DNA of 64,000 nt, taken from positions 1-64,000 of the forward strand of contig NZ_LWLE01000010.1 in NCBI RefSeq assembly GCF_001905125.1, written 5' to 3'. This document shows, one piece after another, positions 63,602 to 64,000 of the stretch. A program made the translations under genes and the position numbers. The stretch comes from Streptomyces sp. TSRI0281 (GTDB lineage Bacteria > Actinomycetota > Actinomycetes > Streptomycetales > Streptomycetaceae). The notes beneath the pieces are model-generated. The model did not search any database. It saw only the letters and a list, made by a program, of their open reading frames with translations, and was not told the DNA's origin. Positions within the stretch are counted from its first letter, which is position 1. Each line of letters opens with the position of its first letter.

Positions 63602-63612
63602 CGTTCGGGGCC

Positions 63613-64000
63613 TCAGGGCAGCACGGCGATCCCGTCGAGCTCCACCAGAGCCGGTTCGTCCCAGAGCCGGACCGCCCCGATGACCGCCATCGCCGGATAG
63701 TCCCGTCCGGCCAGCCGCCGCCAGACGCGGCCCAGTTCGGAGGCGTGGGCGCGGTAGTCGGCGACATCGGTGGCGTACACGGTGACCCGGACCAGGTCCG
63801 CCGGGGCGCCGCCCGCCGCGCGCAGGGCGGTGAGCAGATTGGTGAGCGCCGTCGCGAACTGCTCGGGCAGGGTGCTGCCGGTGATCTTGCCGTCCGGGTC
63901 GAGGGCGGTCTGTCCGGCGAGGAAGACGAGCTGCCCGCCGGTGGCCGTGACGGCGTGCGAGAAGCCGGTGGGCGGGGCGAGTTCGGCCGGGTTGATCCGT
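63613..64000 (-). CDS. RidA-family protein, 5' end beyond the window
   Basis: Read leftward from the right edge, the frame gives RINPAELAPPTGFSHAVTAT, QLVFLAGQTALDPDGKI, FATALTNLLTALRAAGGAPA, VRVTVYATDVADYRAH and a terminal VELDGIAVLP. These are the successive strands and helices of the YjgF/YER057c/RidA fold, which in typical members deaminates reactive enamines/imines. The characteristic Arg of the active site falls in a region read as AMAVIGAVRLW, which suggests a divergent subfamily. The N-terminus is cut off; about 129 residues are visible. Confidence 0.87.
   Translation of the reverse strand, partial: RINPAELAPPTGFSHAVTATGGQLVFLAGQTALDPDGKITGSTLPEQFATALTNLLTALRAAGGAPADLVRVTVYATDVADYRAHASELGRVWRRLAGRDYPAMAVIGAVRLWDEPALVELDGIAVLP

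Overview
The window looks like chromosomal DNA of a Streptomyces or a close relative. G+C is very high, GTG starts are frequent, stops and starts commonly overlap (GTGA, ATGA), and a complete conservon (cvnA-B-C-D) lies at the right. There is no tRNA, rRNA, CRISPR array or intact phage. The only transposon trace is a truncated IS110-type transposase.

Left part (1-10.7 kb). A small HTH regulator and an anti-sigma-like ATPase flank a 1.1 kb gene-free zone that carries an imperfect tandem duplication. Next come an IS110 remnant and a molybdate uptake locus: an HTH-Mop regulator, modA, and a fused modB-modC, with a very strong hairpin between modA and modBC. A frameshifted methyltransferase remnant, an M24 peptidase-like protein and a DUF11-repeat protein without a signal peptide follow.

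Candidate biosynthetic locus (10.7-21.3 kb). SDR, P450, carboxylic acid reductase (adenylation-carrier-reductase, 1133 aa) and an NTF2-like protein run leftward. An Old Yellow Enzyme-type ene-reductase is divergent from them across a region with a perfect 11-bp inverted repeat. A LysR regulator and an unusual protein (post-ketosynthase linker fused to a condensation domain) converge on the ene-reductase. Together these suggest a small pathway that activates an acid, reduces it to an aldehyde, tailors it and finally joins it to an acceptor. I do not recognise it as a described pathway.

MoxR/VWA operon (22.1-29.6 kb). Five tightly coupled genes encode a SWIM zinc-finger protein, a hypothetical protein, a VWA protein, a MoxR-type AAA+ ATPase and a DUF5682-type protein. 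The last gene starts inside seven reiterated GTG-containing 9-mers. The layout resembles AAA+/VWA systems proposed to act in stress or biological conflict; its function here is unknown.

Decay zone (30.2-32.5 kb). A VOC fragment, a broken GH76 mannanase-like gene and a one-base-frameshifted NPP1-type (NLP) gene lie together.

Exopolysaccharide locus (33.6-49.8 kb). A priming sugar transferase, GDP-fucose enzymes (gmd, fcl), three glycosyltransferases, a Wzy-like polymerase, a Wzx-like flippase, a Wzz/BY-kinase-like protein with a degenerate P-loop, a secreted propeller-LamG protein with a partner lipoprotein, and a cytidylyltransferase/CDP-alcohol transferase pair form a Wzx/Wzy-type polymer pathway.

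Right part (50-64 kb). An Mrp Na+/H+ antiporter operon (mrpAB fused, C-G), a ferredoxin-CDGSH protein, and the conservon followed by an FAD monooxygenase. A RidA-like gene runs off the right edge.
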